Source: Echinostoma caproni (taxonomy: Eukaryota; Platyhelminthes; Trematoda; Plagiorchiida; Echinostomatidae). Taken from it: a stretch of 64,000 nucleotides of DNA. Location: positions 29,575 through 93,574 of the forward strand of contig UZAN01040039.1 in assembly GCA_900618425.1 (NCBI GenBank), given 5' to 3'. The notes beneath the pieces were generated by a model. That model was not told the origin of the DNA. It made no database searches and worked only from the letters and a program-made list of their open reading frames with translations. Below are positions 35,562-46,744 of this stretch, one piece after another; within the stretch, counting starts at the first letter, position 1; the number at the start of each line of letters is the position of its first letter. Made by a program: the position numbers and the translations under genes.

Positions 35562-36179
35562 ATGCACTTTAAGTCGCTCACGGTACGAAAAGTTTTTCTC
35601 CTCTTTGTTATAGCTAACAATTTGATCATTTCAGCTTGTTCAAAACAACCGATTTGCCCGGACTGTGAATTGAAATGGCAGCTCAGATGCACAAAACGGC
35701 ATCCCTCATTAAGTGACAGATCGCTCATAAAGAACCCAAACAAATCATTGTATCACCTATTCGACTTAAGGAGCAATAAAAAAACTCTGATAGGGGGGTT
35801 GTCTATTACCATCCGAAATGTCAATCTTCATTTAGACCATTGCTTGCTTGTGCCTCGTCTCCCCCCCCCCACGCTCTGGGTTGGGAACCTCAATTTATGG
35901 TGTGCTGACCGGGTAAAATTACTGACTGGTGGCTGGAGGAGTTCCCTTAGTGCCACTTTATTACCATTCGGGTGTATCGCATCCAGTGGGGAAACTTGTC
36001 TTGAGAAACGTTACCCATCACAACCGAAACATTGGTTTATCATTAGCCCTATCTACAACGCAGTTTTGTTGGAAAATATGCACCCGAAGGAAAACACTCA
36101 AGGTGGGGCATCGATTTTGCGGTACACTCCCAATCCCTTGCTATCTCTCCCTCTCTTTGTGATGATCTGGAATCCGTAA
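35562..36179 (+). CDS. Longest ORF (205 codons), predicted secreted, unknown
   Basis: This is the longest open frame in the window; by a rough stop-codon estimate an ORF this long has about a 1% chance of arising at random here. The N-terminus looks like a signal peptide: basic start (MHFKSLTVRK), a hydrophobic core (VFLLFVIANNLIIS) and a small-residue end (AC). A cysteine pair (ICPDC) and a basic site (TKR) follow. Caution: a run of ten C at 35861-35870 sits in the frame (residues about 100-103), so the second half depends on that run being sequenced correctly. Codons after it look less coding-like, and another frame is open at 35929-36162. The first ~75 codons may be a real first exon. No family is recognised. 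Confidence 0.35.
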   Translation: MHFKSLTVRKVFLLFVIANNLIISACSKQPICPDCELKWQLRCTKRHPSLSDRSLIKNPNKSLYHLFDLRSNKKTLIGGLSITIRNVNLHLDHCLLVPRLPPPTLWVGNLNLWCADRVKLLTGGWRSSLSATLLPFGCIASSGETCLEKRYPSQPKHWFIISPIYNAVLLENMHPKENTQGGASILRYTPNPLLSLPLFVMIWNP

Positions 36180-36260
36180 TAACCGGGGATTGCTAGATGA
36201 ATTGACTGGTCGCGGAGAGCATAATAGACATACTGTTTAGCAAGCAGAGACTTACGCACT

Positions 36261-36327
36261 AACCCGGAGTTGAACCTCTGGTCGTGCTACGCAGTGATCG
36301 GGTCGGCGTGTATAACAGTTGATCTAC
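36261..36327 (-). repeat. tRNA-like SINE head (degenerate)
   Basis: On the minus strand there is a good B-box match GGTTCAACTCC (36266-36276) and, about 40 bases upstream, a weak A-box-like TAGATCAACTG (36316-36326). Spacing fits a tRNA-derived promoter, but no folded tRNA can be drawn and no second copy was found. Confidence 0.35.
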
Positions 36328-36567
36328 AAACTGATTTGCTTTTGGACCAGAATTTGGCTGATAGGACAACATAGCCAGAGAAGTACACAATGGTTGCTGC
36401 TTATCAGTTACGTGTATCAGGTAATTTTGGGACCGTTTACATTCCAGATAGGTGTTCTGCGTGATTCCTGTTGGAGCTCGGAGATGGGAACCCTAACATC
36501 TATTTCGCCTGTTCACCGAGCTTGGCAATGTGAATTTCGAGTGTCGACGCAGTTGTCAGCACAATAA
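36319..36567 (+). CDS. Weak candidate ORF
   Basis: 82 codons ending TAA. Its second half (after a TTTACATTCCAG acceptor at 36447) reads IGVLRDSCWSSEMGTLTSIS. A 27-nt GTAATT...CAG stretch just before could be an ultra-short intron that keeps the frame. It overlaps the tRNA-like repeat at its start. Length is within chance. Confidence 0.15.
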   Translation: MIYKLICFWTRIWLIGQHSQRSTQWLLLISYVYQVILGPFTFQIGVLRDSCWSSEMGTLTSISPVHRAWQCEFRVSTQLSAQ

Positions 36568-37621
36568 GATTATGGTCTACTGCATTTTCGCGAATTCAAA
36601 TGAATAACTGCTTTCTTGAGCGAAGCACGAACCACTTTTCCCCCAATAAATTAGGAATTATTATCGATCTTTTTAGTTACCTGAAGACCGATTAAATCAC
36701 TGGCTATTCACACCTATGCGACATGGAGTGAGAATTGGACATGTGATCTGAATGGAACCAGTAAAAATGCATATCGTAAAGGATGATCTGAATGGGTTTG
36801 TTGGGAGTTTCGTGTACAGTTATCTAACGATAGTGGAAATTTATAGGTAATGCTTATAGGAGTCAGAAATGACTAATCACGGCCAAACGGTTTCGAGGGG
36901 TTAGTTAATTTAATTCCTACTAAATAAAATGGCCAAATTTGACAAGCATTTAAATAAATGAAAAATGGCTCACATCTGCACTTAAGATTTCTTCAGATTG
37001 CTTGATTCGAAGGAATAGTATTGACCTCGTTTCCCCATGGTACCTATTCGACGGCTGCTGGTCGTAGCTGCATTCCGAGCTGACATTTTGTTCCACTTCC
37101 CAGTTCGATTCGATCCCCTTTCATTTTAGTGGCTTATGCTATTTATTCTTCCTTACCAGTCTATCCCCTTCCCTTGTCTTAGTTTGGTCTTATTTTGATG
37201 CGTATTTCTGTCTGTGTGCGCTTACTCCTAAGCGTGGCTGAATGACCGGACGGACCACTGTGCACACTCAAATATTCGCGTGTACGTCCGTCCTTCTTTC
37301 TGTGTGTGTGCGCACGCATTGGTAGGAGACGGGTTCTGCGTGAGACAATCGGGAATATTTCACAAAACTTTACACACCAACTGAGTGGTTGTCATTTCAC
37401 CTCCAGGGCACACAGCAATGCAAGTACCGCATTCCTATCACCGAACCGGTCAGATAGGTTTTTCTGTGGTGTGGCATAACAAAATATTGTTCGATCCATA
37501 TTCCTATTTTTCCCTGACCAACAGAGCATGCAAATTATATGCTTTAGCCAGGCGACGTTGTCATCGCATAGTTGTTGAATCCTTGAAATTGATTTAAAAC
37601 GCCTAGTAAGGTTCAAACTTG

Positions 37622-37790
37622 TAAGGTGATGGTGACCCGGTGGTAAAATCACCAAACCATCAGCCCCGAATGACATGTGTTTGAATCCCATCACCGCCAC
37701 CTAACTTCCCCCAGGTTCTATGTATTTGATTGACCGCCTCCTCCTTCCTGAAAATTGTCTGTTTATTTCATAGAAAGGAAGTAAAAATCA
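37622..37790 (+). mobile_element. tRNA-derived SINE, copy B
   Basis: Homologous to copy A at 21525. A-box-like TGACCCGGTGGTAA (37,633), B-box GTTTGAATCCC (37,680), then CACCGCCACC, a unique body, CTTCCTGAAAATTGTCT and an A-rich AAAGGAAGTAAAAATC tail. Two copies 16 kb apart with conserved pol III boxes support a dispersed SINE family. Confidence 0.7.
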
Positions 37791-40700
37791 AAAATCAAGT
37801 ACTACCAGGATGGGATACTTTTGTTTGAAATGAAAACGGATCAGCACAATCCCGTGCGTTCTCTTCAAATGGATAACCGCTTAAAGAGTGAATACAAATT
37901 ATGCTGGTTGGCAAAGTGGGGCCATTCTACTTCCACTGGTCTTGCTGTCCAGATTTATTTGTTCGTCTCTAATTTTACTGAACCAATCGACAATGATTTG
38001 CTAGCGTTGAGCTTGTAGGACTCCTAGTTCTTTCTTTACCACTTGCGTTTACCGCCTATCGCATAATGAGTCATTGTTATTTTTCGCAGTTTAAATAAAT
38101 AACTGAATGCAGATACAGATCGTTTTCGATGAAAAAAGTATGCGTAAAGCAAATAAACTGTACTTAATTGTCAGAATCGGTGGGAAAGCTGTTATAAGCG
38201 TCTAGAAAAATAGTGACAAACACGGAAAATTAACAGAAGATGAACACGGGCTTTTTCATCTGTCTGTTTTTGTTTATTTAATGCATATTTGTACAAAATA
38301 TTTCAAGATAGAAAGAGCTGCCAGCCACAGTTTTCATGTGACATAAGGGAAAATGAGCAATGATGTTGGTGGGGCTCAAACACACGAACAGTGAAGTCAT
38401 GTGTTGTTAATCAACAATTAGTCACTGCGGCCTAATTATCACTATCCTGGGTTTCAGTATTATTAGTACTCTTGTTAGTAGCCTCATTCGGAAAGCTGAC
38501 TTTAGTGAGTTGGTTATTTATTACATTTTTTGTCATGGTGATTGATGTAAGCAAATTGAAATACTGGCACATCACAGTGTCTTCTCTTTGTGCACCACAA
38601 AGCATATTGGCCAGATGCGTCATTTTGTTGAATGAGTAAAATATTAGATTCACAAACAAATAAGCGAACAGAGAGCGATAGTGGTACAATGGCGAATTCA
38701 ACATTCGGAGATTGGAATGCAAATAACAGACGGGACTGTCAAGCGATATCCGATGATATGATCAAATAGATTCACAAAACAATGTTGCAAAAACGGAAAT
38801 AACAAGTCCCAATTAATGTCAACTGCAAAACGTTTAAATGGTTCAGACAGATAGAACCACATTTCATATTGTCCTTTAGCCACATCGTTAGATTGAAAGC
38901 GGAATATACATAAATCAAAAGGTTCCTTTTCGAACGTTTTTTCCAACTTGACAGGGTTGTTCAGTAATCCACCGGAATTCCGGTTCATTTACATGTGTGA
39001 GCCGAAACTGACACATATAAAAGAAGTTTTATCAATTGAAACTTGTCAGATAACCTGGTGATTATTCTTTGGAATTTTATTAGAAACCCTGATAAAGAGA
39101 TTGAATTCTTTCATTTCATCTATTTCAGTTGCTTGTAAAAACCAATGAACTGATGACTGACCTCGTGGTTCTCTAATTTATGGCCAGATCGAATGTTGGT
39201 TACCCGTACATTTAACCGACTGCTTGATCACACAATTCCATTTTCGATTCAGCACAATTAGTGATTGAACGCACACCAAACAGAGCGACAGAATCGACCG
39301 CTTTTGTCTTACCGATCGTACTGATCACAGAAGATGTGAACACAGTTTGAAGCCCGCCTACGCCAAACCCCTAGCGATGATAATGAATATTTATCGATGC
39401 ATTACCTGTGCCGTGTCATCCTCATATGCGAACAAAGATACCAGCCGACTTATCTCAAACGCTCAAACTTTTGGTTCGATATCACAGTTTTACATCGATT
39501 TTCTCAGTAACCTTCCTAAATTGCAACTGAGTATGAGTCGATCCATTTGCTATGATGGAATTTCTCTGTTGCTTAGAGCACCATGTAAACTATTCTCATG
39601 CCTACAAATCAGGTATAAGCACAACCGTGTTCATCTGTCGGAACAAAAGGACTTTAAGAAAAGTTTCTACAATCATACTCACCAAACCTTTATTTCCATT
39701 TAGTTCGAAGATTGAACTGCTTATCCTAATGGGGCGGGGGGAAGCAAAATTGCCCCAAAACTGTCGCGTATACAAACCCTTTCTTTCTCCACACATTTTG
39801 TATATGAAGCACAATTGCTGTGATTGATTTTTCCGTTTGATTTGTCGTATAGTTTTTTTGAGGAAAATATTACCGACTTACTGAATGAACGTTGATTTAA
39901 CAGCTATGCTGTTACTTTTTTGATAAAAGTTATCGCTCTGCTTGGATTACACACGAATCAAGCAAAAGCGTTTGATCAGCTTGAAGGAGAAAGACCCGTG
40001 ATCGTCATCATTCTAATATCACGTCTTGGGGATACTCCTATTGATTACATCATCTCACTGAATGAGGCATTGGTAAAACCGAGACTATAACCCGTGAAAG
40101 CATTTCTATCACCGTTGCGTTGCGTACTTTCAAAGTAATCTGACTTACCTCGTAAGCAGTTTTTCCGCTTCTACTGCGAATAAGGTTACAAAGCTAGCCC
40201 AAGACATGGTCAATACTTGACTCCAATTTTTTTTTATCATTCCCCTTAAACTGTGATCTGGAAGATTCATTTGTGTTCATCTAGAACAAAACAGAACAAT
40301 ACATCAAAAATAGATAACTCATAAACGTGTTTTAAGTAAACTTAGGGGGTCTTTATTGGGAAAGATAGACGTGATCCGTAAGCGGCTTGTTTAACTTGTA
40401 CCCGTTGGAAAAAGAAAAGCGTGTACTATTACACAACTCCCTGTTCGTAGAATAGTATTTAAAAATTACCTAGATATGTAAAAATGTATTACAATGAATG
40501 ATCCAGAGAAACCATTGGATAACATTTGAGCTGATACCCGTTATTTGTGACTAGGTAACTGTGGCTTTGAGCGCCTATCGTGTGTGCTTCAGGGGTTAGC
40601 CAATCCAGAGTGCTAATGCCATTAAGGCAAGCTGGACACACGTCTAAGCGAGCAACGTATCACAGATCATGGATCCTTGTCGTGTACAGCTCTTTGTTTG

Positions 40701-42182
40701 CCAATCATCTGAAACCTCATTTCTCCTTCCACATCCTGAGCGTCGCCGGCAGTAAATCAGTGTAACTGTCAGAAGTTCATAATAATGCTGGGATTTTTGT
40801 TCCACCTCGTCATACCAAACTCCTTGATAGGATTTGCGAAAAGTCTAGGTAATCAATTTACCTAGACTGCACAGAATTGGGGTGAGGTGTGGGTATCTGA
40901 TTCGCCCCCACCGGCTTGTCAAAGCAATCAGGTCTAAACCAGATATTTCCGGTAGATAATCCAAGTGAAATGCATTTGAACTAACTCATTTGTTCTGTTT
41001 GTGGTCCACGTAGAAACAAACAAAGCTTTTGGAGTAAAATCGGACGAATAAAGTATCACTTAAAAACCGCGATAACAACATCAGACTAGTGATCAACACT
41101 GAATGCATTCAGTGCAAATGGTACACAATGAATAACCAGGTAGCCAAACTGTGCATCAAAAAAAACGGTGATGATATAGCTGTTAAGGATCGCAATAAGC
41201 ATTTTGAAGCATAGTTTGTACTGTGAATTAATGACTGCACTAAGTAATGCTAATTCTCTTACCATATTCCGCTTTATACGCAGACAAATCACCACTTGTC
41301 AGTGCTTGTACCACACAGTGCCCATTGAAGTTCATTCGGATTTCTTTATTGATTGTCCAAACCCCACTTCTTATCCTCTCCCGGAATCAGACCCGAACGA
41401 AAGTTCTGATGTCATACTGAAACCAGAATAACAATAGACTTGTCTCACAATCAATTGCCTTACCTCTTGTTTTTATTCTGTTCACTGACGGTCATTCTAG
41501 GAAAATGTATTTTCGTTACTTCTTTCAATCATCAAATAACTTGCCTGATAGATGACAGAGTCTTTCGAGTGAGTGAAAATCGTTTTTCCCCTCCAAGCCC
41601 CGCCCCGCCCCGTCCCGCCTCGTGCATGTTATCGATGACGCTCTCTTTTCAAATGAAAGTTTTGCCATTCCCTTCCATCACATATCGAATGAAGCACTAT
41701 AATCTCAAAACAACAATTTCTTGTTTGGCATTACAGACCAGTTGCATCAACCAGACATAAGATTCAAACATTTAACTTCCATACCCGATACTCACAGAAA
41801 GGCTTTTAGTCTGATCGATACAAAAAAGAATTATTTTCCTGCGAAACATTCGGAAACATGCATTCCTTTTTTTCATCCACAAGCAGATTCGTGGTGAACA
41901 AGTTATTGTACCGCATTGTGTCCTTCTCCGAGACAATTGCACATGCGATTGCTCCAAACAGAGCAATCTATCTTGCATTGGGCCTGTGCGGAACGAAGGA
42001 GAATTAAAAAAAAGAACAGAAGCCGTTCGGGTCGGAAAGCGCTGAGTAGACGAAATGCGTTCGCAATGGGTCCCAAGTTACACATATACCTCAGCCAAAG
42101 TTCGTGCCCAGTAAAACACAAGATAAACAAAAAATATATAGTATATATATCGTTCTATATACTGAATTTCATCCTGTAAGGT
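37791..42182. other. No recognised gene; short hairpin and C-rich run
   Basis: Contains an 11-bp hairpin at 40842-40868 (AGTCTAGGTAA, 5-nt loop) and a CCCCG-type run at 41597-41625. ORFs at 39347-39703 (118 codons) and 41440-41760 are of chance length; the first has a mixed NKDTSRLISNAQTFGSISQF segment but no splice-site support. An AT-rich TATATA patch lies at 42,132-42,165. Confidence 0.4.
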
Positions 42183-42341
42183 GCAAATGAAGCGTGAACT
42201 GAAAAGCTGGGAAACACCACATACCTGTTTCGAACTGGTTGGGCGTCATCAGCAGTACGAATCTATCGATCCAACTGGGGATCGAACCTGATAGCTCACA
42301 GGTAGAACGCGAGAATACTACCCACTCGGCCACTGGGCAGC
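42183..42341 (-). mobile_element. tRNA-derived SINE (minus strand)
   Basis: On the minus strand the sequence starts GCCCAGTGGCCGAGTGGG, a clean A box (42321-42332). A perfect B box GGTTCGATCCC follows at 42278-42288, then a non-tRNA body with GACGCCCAACCAGTTCGAAA and a 3' part ending near 42183. It resembles a Leu/Ser-type tRNA head but lacks a closing acceptor stem, so it is a SINE rather than a tRNA gene. The head differs from the family at 21525/37622. Confidence 0.75.
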
Positions 42342-43169
42342 TGATAAGACGGTTTTTCATTTTCCTTATACACGGTGTAGCACAAGCCCTCATTGCAACT
42401 TGGTTAGTACCACAGGCAGAGTCATAGTTGATCGTGAAGAAAGTATAAACAGAAGACAAGATAGTGGATTGCTCCTTTTCTTTGTACGATCAATATTGTA
42501 CATGTTTCCCCAAGTTTTCAGGAAGCACGGATTGGGATTAATGAGCAGTATTTTTTCAGTCTATCTCTCCCTCCGTTTATACACAATCGCCTACTTAAAT
42601 CACTTTCATTTATTATTTGAAAGGCATTGGCGAACAGTGTTGACGAAATTGGAGGAATCCTTATATCGTGATAAGTTGTGAAGCCCTTCTCATATGAATG
42701 GGGTTGGCTCAGTGTTACCCCGAAATGAACTGTCGTCTCCGTTTGAATTGCTATCCATGGGATATATGTTTGCTTTCCAGTCCGTGCTACACAATTGATT
42801 CTTCTTACGGCAGTACGGCATACACCACAGGTCAATTATAAGTAAACTTCACATTTTTCCTCAACTTCTGGTTGCGGATTTTCAGAGGCTAGATCGTGTA
42901 TTCCCTAAACCGATATCTGGTGTAATTTCTCGAAGCAACCAACCAACTGTGGTGTCGAAATTCAGTCAACGTTTGCACCTGCAACAATGAATCTAAGCTC
43001 ATTTTATTGCAATCTATTGACAATAGTTTGAACAGTCTGACTGATCAGTTTAATAAAATGGATCGAAGTGATTCGCTCCTGGATGATAGAAAAATTAAGT
43101 GCCTGAAAGTGAATCGATTTTAAGCGGCTTTGTGAAAATTAGTCCAAATTCCCAACTGATTAGCGCCCA

Positions 43170-43700
43170 ATGAACAAGAACAACTCTGTCGTACATCAAG
43201 GAGGTTTCCGAATTAACAGCAAGACTGTTCAGATCATGCGGAATCGAAGTCAAATGAACCGATCGCTGACCTACGGAGAATTCTTTCAAAAGCAAACAGA
43301 CCAAACAATGGAGAAAAACAAAAGCAATGTTATATTCAAAATAAACTGTAAGGTCTGCCCAAAACAGCATATCGGAAAAACTGGAAGAAAACAACGATCT
43401 GTGCATATCAACTGGCAGTCAGAAGGCATTACTCACTATTACCGATTCCTCTCCACGATGATCAAGAACGACATGAATTTGACTTCGAATCATTGGCCAA
43501 ACCCGGTTTGGCATTTTTCATGTAACTCAGTAAACAGACAAATCAAACTGGATCACGTGTAATCGCCGATTCAACTCAAGGATCAAATGAGGCAACAAAA
43601 GGTCACATTGTGACTCATGAACGGACCGAAAACTGCAATCCAGAAGTAAGAGCACCCTCACCCCACAGACTTCAACGATGAACAAGGTAGAGCACAGTAT
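43170..43700 (+). pseudogene. Penelope-like element, GIY-YIG end (second lineage)
   Basis: A 130-codon frame contains NVIFKINCKVCPKQHIGKTG, matching the family pattern V-x-Y-K-I-x-C-x-x-C-x-x-x-Y-I-G-x-T-G-R with Tyr of YIG changed to His. It ends NSVNRQIKLDHV, close to the N-[SI]-[IV]-N-R-H-I-D-L-D-P signature after the endonuclease. In-frame stops follow. The upstream reverse transcriptase is not visible. The Cys pair and C-terminal signature differ from the LPW-ending remnants at 3.5 and 20.7 kb, so this is a different Penelope-like lineage. Confidence 0.7.
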
Positions 43701-44914
43701 GAACAAGTGACAAAAATTATCTCTCAGCAAGAACATATATGGGCGAAGCGTATCACGAAGAACTCTGCAGATGGCACCTCGGCTGGTGATAAAACTGTTG
43801 CAAACAAATCTTCAACCTTGACGAACAGGCGAAAATGAGCATAATGAACGATAAATAAGTACGCAAACAACGGCAATCGATTAGTTTAACAGAAATACGA
43901 CAACGGTGTTGATTAGGCTGCTATCAATTGAGGTCATCGTACAATCAACGACACAGAACCAACGATGCATAGACCATCTGGTAACAGTCGATAGATCGAT
44001 TCTCGGTCTACGTGGTTTTGCTCCTTCCGGTCACTATGGCAGATAAATAAATTGGGGTGATTTGAGATACAGAATTAGTTACAAAACACTGAAATTGTAT
44101 TCACAGATAAAGAAAACCTTATCCTTTTCTTAAGGGCATTCCGTTTGCTAGCATGACTCGTCAAAATTGCTAAAAAGCCCAGTGAGAATTGATTCCCAAT
44201 ACTATCCGCTCAGGTTTATCAGGAACGATCAAATGGTCTAAGTTAACCATTCGTCTGTCTAGCCATCTACCCTATCGGAAAAATGAATCGAATTCAAATC
44301 AGACGCGTCTCGTTTGAAAATCCCCAACGCCCTTTTCTGATGCAAAGCAGCACTCACAGATTTTTCTATATAAAAAATGCACAATTTAAACTACCATGGT
44401 TTTTATTCGATTTTGTCTTGATATAAAATAAGCTAACAAACAACCTTGAAAGAGAGCAATAGCTCTCGATGGGTATAATTAAAAGTTAAACATTAACTAT
44501 GAAGTATCGGGTAGGTTGTGGACGATATTCGAGCACACAATCTGAGGTTGTAGGCACTCAAAGTTAACTGACAGAAGAATGTTTACAAACCTGCAATGAT
44601 TATGATTTCCGTCCGGACACCCGAATAATGTGCTCGAACATGGTGTCCATTGGTTTTGTCGGCAGTTTGATCACCCTCGTGAACGATCCAAAGCCTGCCG
44701 ATGCCGATGTAGTTTGCTAATGAACGATAGGTGGATGATGGATTTTACAAGTTCTCTCTAGTGCTGTGGATTCAGGGACGGCTTCTTCCATGAAGATGTT
44801 TGTCCAGTTTGTCCACAACCCTTTCGCCTGTATAATAAAACGGATCAAGCTTACAGTTTTGTTCATACGCAACATTAAGAAGATACATATACCATTTTTC
44901 ATAACTGAACTTCC
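43701..44914. other. No recognised gene
   Basis: No protein homology beyond the Penelope-like tail. A short hairpin-like GAGAGCAATAGCTCTC is at 44,452-44,467. Confidence 0.4.
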
Positions 44915-45114
44915 CTCTGGGTGGGTCGGGAACAGTGTCTTGATAGCCGAATGATATAGCGAGGTCTGGAAGTTACACGTAATGTCTACCTTTGTTTTCT
45001 CAACCGCCTGAGCACGGAAGTCGATGGGTCCGATTCGACGATCCGGTTCAGTTGATTGAGCAGAGAGCTGATTCAGTTGTGTGTGCTGGCTAGTTTTTCC
45101 ATTTTCTTCCTGTT
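44915..45114 (+). repeat. Left arm of second large inverted repeat (~200 bp)
   Basis: Reverse complement of 45718-45916 at roughly 85% identity by eye. Shared blocks include GCGAGGTCTGGAAGTTACAC and GGTTCAGTTGATTGAGCAGA. Arm and spacer sizes (200 and about 600 bp) are close to those of the module at 3.2 kb, but the sequences are unrelated. Confidence 0.9.
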
Positions 45115-45717
45115 GCTATCAATGTGGAATTGGCATACCATTTCACGTCCTTTAATTTCTTTTTGTTGGAGACTGGACATCAACTGCACTTAACCATAGC
45201 ATTCATAATTTTGTTCTTCATGCAGAACTCTCAGTTGCGATTGCTATGAAACGATGAAAACCTAAACTGTGAAATCAGAAGTTATTGGTAACTCTAACCG
45301 GCTCTTGGATGAAAAATGAAAAACTTGTACATCGATAGCTCATCCACAGTAACTGTAGCTTGTTAGTTTTCAATATATTTTTCTATTGCAATATTTGCCT
45401 GAAGAGATACAGCGTAGAATTTCCGGAAGTAAATTGTGCAACACTGGGCCGCTTTGTTCTTTGTTCAAGTTCATATCGGGAAACAGATGTGTTAAGTCTC
45501 TTAAAAAGGCGTCTCCCATTTCCAACAATCAAACGTCTTGATAGGCTTGTAAAACTCAATTGCCAAATACGTGTTCTACTCCAGTGGAATAATTTTACCA
45601 TTTCCTAGATCTCATCGAACAGTTATCTGTCGCAACTATTGCAAAGGATTCAAACGTGACAAACTGTAGCCCGCATGAGATAACTTAAAACGATATGCCA
45701 AATACCAAATTGATCAA
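45115..45717. other. Spacer of second inverted repeat
   Basis: About 600 bp. A forward frame at 45360-45608 (82 codons) has a mixed second half (ETDVLSLLKRRLPFPTIKRL) and the reverse strand is also open, but no Penelope-like or other element protein was recognised. Confidence 0.45.
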
Positions 45718-45916
45718 AACAGGAATAAACTGGAAAAATTAGCCAGCACACAATCGAATCAGCTCTCTGCTCAATCAACTGAACCTGATCTGCCGAATCG
45801 GACTCATCAACTTCCGTGCTCATGTGGTTGAGAGGGAAAAGGTAGACATTTCGTGTAACTTCCAGACCTCGCTACATCATTTAGCGATTAAGACACCGTT
45901 CTCTACCGACCCAGAA
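45718..45916 (-). repeat. Right arm of second large inverted repeat
   Basis: Partner of 44915-45114. The lower identity compared with the 3.2-kb module suggests an older duplication or insertion. Confidence 0.9.
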
Positions 45917-46303
45917 CGATATATCACAAACCTGTCTTCAGCTGTCCGAATATACCTGTCTTCGCTCTAATAAGTTAAAATTTCTAAATATGTGTCCTTT
46001 TCTAATGCAGTGAATATGATTGGTTGATCGAGATTGGGTGATATTTGGTTTGTGTTCTTCGGGACAGAGTTTTCTTGTTCTTGTTGATGTTTCTGCCGTT
46101 TCTGCATTCATTGTTGGATGAAACGGGTTTTGATTTAGATACCCCATTCCTTACTTACTTTCCTCAGTACATGCATGTATATACCTTTTGCAAATAAAGC
46201 TGTCCAGGTATCATATCAGTTTTGTCCATCATCATTTCAAACTGCCTATGCGTCATTTTAAGTCGTCCCGACATGAAATCCAGATGGCTATATGAGACTA
46301 TGA

Positions 46304-46743
46304 AGAAATCATTACTTAACTGATGTACTGTTCAACCCTTATAAGGATATCTCTGTGATCGCTTTTGGTCATAAAGATTATTCAGCCTCTTGGTAAAGCG
46401 CGGGCATGCGAGGAAGATACCCCTAAATCTACGTCATATTTCAGGCGTTTGTCTTCTGTTTTCTACCATATGCGTCTGTCACCACTGTTCTGGAAATATC
46501 ACATCGTTACATATTCCACGGACACCAATGGATTATGCTACAGCCATATACGTGTTATTGTCATCCAGATTCACATTCAATCAATGTGCCGTTTGCAGAT
46601 TACATTCCGTTTCTCGGTTACCACTGTATAGCACGCACAATCTCTACCAAGGATGAACAAAATAGTAAAGTGATGATCTTAATCATATCTCCGGAACAGA
46701 AAGAGTTATCACTGTCAGATCAACTGAGCTCAAAATCTTGTTG
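46304..46743 (+). CDS. Candidate short-intron gene piece (ambiguous frame)
   Basis: A block at 46304-46392 reads DVLFNPYKDISVIAFGHKDY and stops at a GTAAAG donor. A 52-nt intron ending CATATTTCAG (46444) leads to 46445-46631, in frame, reading RLSSVFYHMRLSPLFWKYHI then VTYSTDTNGLCYSHIRVIV and ending at a TAG. A competing frame across the same DNA is open to 46743 and reads VPFADYIPFLGYHCIARTIS then TKDEQNSKVMILIISPEQKE. All three forward frames are unusually open here, so the frame cannot be settled. No family is recognised. Confidence 0.27.
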
Positions 46744-46744
46744 A

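Noticed and set aside
36060..36110. Somatostatin-like CWKIC motif in the 35929-36162 frame
   Set aside because: Five residues only, in a frame overlapping a longer ORF, without a signal peptide or flanking cleavage sites in the right places.
46430..46640. GPCR-like TM6/TM7 (FVFCFLPY ... SINVPFADY)
   Set aside because: The NPxxY motif is not intact and no other transmembrane segments are seen nearby. The similarity is too weak to name a receptor.
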